Origin: Shewanella cyperi
Lineage (GTDB): Bacteria > Pseudomonadota > Gammaproteobacteria > Enterobacterales > Shewanellaceae
DNA: 64,000 nt
Direction of reading: 5' to 3'
Assembly: GCF_017354985.1 (NCBI RefSeq)
Contig: NZ_CP071501.1
Coordinates: 2,065,501 to 2,129,500, forward strand
Shown: positions 61,821 through 64,000 of the stretch, piece after piece
Numbering within the stretch: the stretch's first letter is position 1
Layout of the letters: each line of letters begins with the position of its first letter
Made by a program: the position numbers and the translations under genes
The notes under the pieces: generated by a model
What the model was told of the DNA's origin: nothing
The model's input: only the letters and a program-made list of their open reading frames with translations
Database searches by the model: none

Positions 61821-63377
61821 TTAGGCGCGAGCTTTTTCTATGTTGACCTTCCAGATGGCGGGACCTGTCTCGTGGGCGTTGACGCCCTTGGAGTCCACGG
61901 CCACTGTCACAGGCATGTCCTGTACATCAAACTCATAGATGGCTTCCATACCCAGATCTTCGAAGGCGACCACGCGGGCCTTCTTGATGGCCTTGGACAC
62001 CAGGTAGGCGGCGCCACCAACGGCCATCAGGTACACGGCCTTGTGCTGCTTGATGGATTCAACCGTGGCCGGGCCACGTTCGGCCTTGCCAATCATGCCC
62101 ATCAGACCTGTCTTGTCGAGCATCAGATCGGTGAACTTGTCCATACGGGTGGCGGTAGTTGGGCCTGCAGGTCCCACCACTTCATTGCCCACGGGATCAA
62201 CAGGGCCCACGTAGTAGATGAACTTACCGGTGAAGTCCACGCCCGCCGGCAGGCCTTCGCCTGATTCGATCAGGGTCTGGATGCGCTTGTGGGCAGCATC
62301 ACGGCCGGTGAGCATTTTGCCGGACAGCAGCAGGGTGTCGCCGCTGTTCCAGGTTTCAATCTCGGCCTGGGTCACAGTGTCCAGGTTAACGCGGCGCACG
62401 TTCTCGCCCACTTCCCAGGTAATTTCGGGCCAGTCGGCCAGGCTTGGCGGGGTCAGATCCGCAGGACCTGTGCCGTCCAGGTGGAAATGCACGTGACGGG
62501 TGGCGGCGCAGTTGGGGATCATCACCACAGGCTTGGAGGCGGCGTGGGTCGGCGCGGACTTGATTTTCACGTCCAGTACCGTGGTGAGGCCACCCAGACC
62601 CTGGGCGCCTATACCCAGGGCATTGGCGCGCTCGAAAATGTCCAGACGCAGTTTTTCTTCGGCGGTTTGGGCACCACGGGCCTTGAGTTCGTGGATGTCC
62701 ACGCTCTCCATCAGGGACTCCTTGGCCAGCACCGCAGCTTTCTCGGCGGTACCGCCGATACCTATGCCGAGCATGCCCGGAGGACACCAGCCGGCACCCA
62801 TGGTGGGCAGGGTCTTTTCTACCCAGGCGGCGATATCGTCTGAGGGGTTCAGCATCACCATCTTGGATTTGTTCTCACTGCCACCGCCCTTGGCGGCAAT
62901 GGCCACTTCCACATGGTTACCGGCCACCATGTCGATATGCACCACGGCGGGCGCGTTATCCTTGGTGTTGGTGCGGGCACCGGCGGGATCGGCCACTATG
63001 GAGGCCCGCAGCGGATTGTCGGGATTGCTGTAAGCGCGGCGCACACCTTCATCCACCATCTGCTGCACCGTCATATCGGTCTTGTCCCACTGCACCGCCA
63101 TGCCCACTTTAACGAAGCAGGTGACAATGCCAGTGTCCTGACACAGGGGGCGGTGCCCTTCGGCCGACATGCGCGAATTGATGAGGATCTGGGCTATGGC
63201 GTCCTTGGCGGCGGCACTTTGCTCGCGCTCGTAGGCTTCGGCCATGGCATCAACGAAATCTTTGGGATGGTAGTAGGAGATGTATTGCAAGGCATCGGCA
63301 ATACTTTCGATGAAATCGGCCTGTTTAATGACGACCGCTGACTGATGTTCTGACACTTTCTGCTCCGACACTTTCAT
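61821..63377 (-). CDS. fumA: Class I fumarate hydratase
   Basis: Iron-sulfur fumarase of about 518 residues, hydrating fumarate to malate in the TCA cycle. The N-terminal domain has CQDTGIVTCFVKVG, GAGWCPPGMLGIGIGG and IPNCAATRHVHFHLDG, holding the cluster cysteines. The C-terminal domain has GPAGPTTATRMDKFTDLML and RGPATVESIKQHKAVYLMAVGGAA. The start is uncertain: ATG 63377 (MKVSEQKVSEHQ) suits family length. The frame is open to an ATG at 63458 through a repeat-rich stretch, and neither has a good ribosome site. Confidence 0.95.
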   Translation of the reverse strand: MKVSEQKVSEHQSAVVIKQADFIESIADALQYISYYHPKDFVDAMAEAYEREQSAAAKDAIAQILINSRMSAEGHRPLCQDTGIVTCFVKVGMAVQWDKTDMTVQQMVDEGVRRAYSNPDNPLRASIVADPAGARTNTKDNAPAVVHIDMVAGNHVEVAIAAKGGGSENKSKMVMLNPSDDIAAWVEKTLPTMGAGWCPPGMLGIGIGGTAEKAAVLAKESLMESVDIHELKARGAQTAEEKLRLDIFERANALGIGAQGLGGLTTVLDVKIKSAPTHAASKPVVMIPNCAATRHVHFHLDGTGPADLTPPSLADWPEITWEVGENVRRVNLDTVTQAEIETWNSGDTLLLSGKMLTGRDAAHKRIQTLIESGEGLPAGVDFTGKFIYYVGPVDPVGNEVVGPAGPTTATRMDKFTDLMLDKTGLMGMIGKAERGPATVESIKQHKAVYLMAVGGAAYLVSKAIKKARVVAFEDLGMEAIYEFDVQDMPVTVAVDSKGVNAHETGPAIWKVNIEKARA

Positions 63378-63385
63378 TGATTGAA

Positions 63386-63440
63386 TGGGTGTACCCGCAT
63401 GACGGGTGTGCCCCGCTCTAACGGGTGTGCCCCGTTTTTG
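63386..63440. repeat. Three short GGGTGTRCCCC repeats in the fumA leader
   Basis: Three copies start at 63387, 63404 and 63423 (periods 17 and 19 bp). Each is partly self-complementary, for example GGGTGTACCC. In fumA mRNA they could form a row of small hairpins just before the start codon. Confidence 0.7.
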
Positions 63441-63604
63441 GGCGTGTTGGCATTTCATAATTGTTTTTGCAGCAGCTGGGCCGGTTTTTATACCAGGCAG
63501 CGTCTGCGCCCTGTAGCCATACTACATAAGCAGGCGATAACACAGTAGAAAGACCGGCCAAGCGCTGCCCTTCGGGTTCGCTTTGGCGGCGTCCTGCTCT
63601 TTGT

Positions 63605-63684
63605 CACTCGTTGCTCATTTAGAATAACTAAACTTCGCTCCTCGCTTCGCGACCATAACGTCGCCAAGGCGAACAAAATCTAAT
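63605..63684 (-). repeat. Dispersed repeat, copy B (fumA leader)
   Basis: Read on the minus strand, this repeats the blocks of copy A: 63660-63684 (20/25 identical) and 63605-63653 (42/49). The 6-bp spacer is shorter than in A. It has the same orientation towards fumA as copy A has towards yfbR. Confidence 0.8.
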
Positions 63685-63788
63685 CTAGAAATGCCAACAC
63701 GCCCTAATGTTTTATTAATTCTTTTCAGGCCGGTATGATAACCTCTCGGGTCTTTTTGGGCTACATCACATTGTAATAAGGTTTATCG

Positions 63789-64000
63789 ATGTTCAAGCTG
63801 GCACAGTCACGTCATGTCTCTGCCCCCCTCGCCGTGAAAACCCTCGATTGGGATGACAGCACCCCGGCGCTGTTTGCCCACCTGGCACACCTGCCCTGGG
63901 CCCTGTTGCTGGACTCTGCCGATGCCCCCCACGAGGATGCCCGCCGCGATTTGATTTGCGCCAATCCTGTGGCCAGCCTCAGCGCTACCGAAACCGAAGC
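63789..64000 (+). CDS. pabB: Aminodeoxychorismate synthase component I (N-terminal fragment)
   Basis: The first 70 codons of a gene that leaves the window at the right edge. The translation includes FAHLAHLPWALLLDSADA and later RRDLICANPVASLS, which align with the N-terminal domain of PabB/TrpE-type enzymes. PabB, with glutamine amidotransferase PabA, converts chorismate to aminodeoxychorismate for folate synthesis. The catalytic domain is not visible, so the call rests on the N-terminal pattern. Confidence 0.8.
   Translation, partial: MFKLAQSRHVSAPLAVKTLDWDDSTPALFAHLAHLPWALLLDSADAPHEDARRDLICANPVASLSATETE

Larger units (their letters stand above)
63378..63788. other. fumA/pabB divergent region
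   Basis: About 410 bp without a gene. It contains the GGGTGTRCCCC-type repeats (63386-63440) and dispersed repeat copy B (63605-63684). The remainder near 63700-63780 is AT-rich and presumably holds the promoters of pabB and fumA. A 62-codon open frame across copy B looks spurious. Confidence 0.6.

Noticed and set aside
63386..63440. CRISPR-like direct repeats before fumA
   Set aside because: Only three units of 17-19 bp with almost no spacers.
63488..63676. 62-codon open frame across dispersed repeat copy B
   Set aside because: It is inside a repeat whose other copy (upstream of yfbR) is not open in the same way; no ribosome site.

Overview
The window is a stretch of gammaproteobacterial chromosome, most probably from Shewanella. 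The neighbourhoods serC-(tyrB)-aroA-cmk-rpsA-ihfB, gyrA/ubiG-gph-nrdA-nrdB-yfaE, pgm-seqA/ybfF-DUF2788-ybfE-fldA, alaA-yfbR-dgt and ychE/adhE are gammaproteobacterial synteny blocks. The protein sequences, the EarP/EF-P pair, the bkd operon and the marine-type peptidases fit the Shewanellaceae best. The core is GC-rich, which suggests one of the higher-GC Shewanella clades. The species is an inference.

Layout. 1-6826: minus-strand translation, nucleotide and aromatic/serine biosynthesis genes (ihfB fragment, rpsA, cmk, aroA, serC), with plus-strand tyrB between aroA and serC. 6910-9615: gyrA. 10025-15627: plus-strand ubiG-gph, then the class Ia ribonucleotide reductase operon nrdA-nrdB-yfaE behind a control region with candidate DnaA boxes, a GATC cluster and paired NrdR-like boxes. 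15646-28792: YCII-domain protein, fadH, sppA, ansA, yeaC, a zinc-ribbon membrane protein, an M14 carboxypeptidase, a DUF885 lipoprotein, tRNA-Ser(GGA), a NIT-domain chemoreceptor and nadA. 28969-33886: branched-chain 2-oxoacid dehydrogenase operon (bkdA1-bkdA2-bkdB) with an upstream perfect palindrome, then astE. 34131-41115: msrA, pgm, seqA, ybfF, two small conserved genes, fldA, earP and efp. 41138-47935: a GGDEF protein, an NhaC-type antiporter, alaA, yfbR and dgt.

About 47,965-51,065 is the only clear accessory segment. It is AT-rich and holds a P-loop ATPase (Sll1717-like) and an unrecognised 132-residue protein. Next to them are about 1 kb of noncoding DNA with two 119-bp direct repeats enclosing a run of hairpins. 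This is the best candidate for something undescribed. Core synteny resumes with ychE/adhE, opgGH, a YiiX/YebB-like hydrolase, an S9 peptidase, fumarase A and the start of pabB at the right edge.

Two further features span genes. A dispersed 49-bp core repeat (42/49 identical), with a conserved 25-bp companion block, lies in the 5' region of both yfbR and fumA in the same orientation relative to the gene. Most transcription units end in clear intrinsic terminators, which are listed individually.
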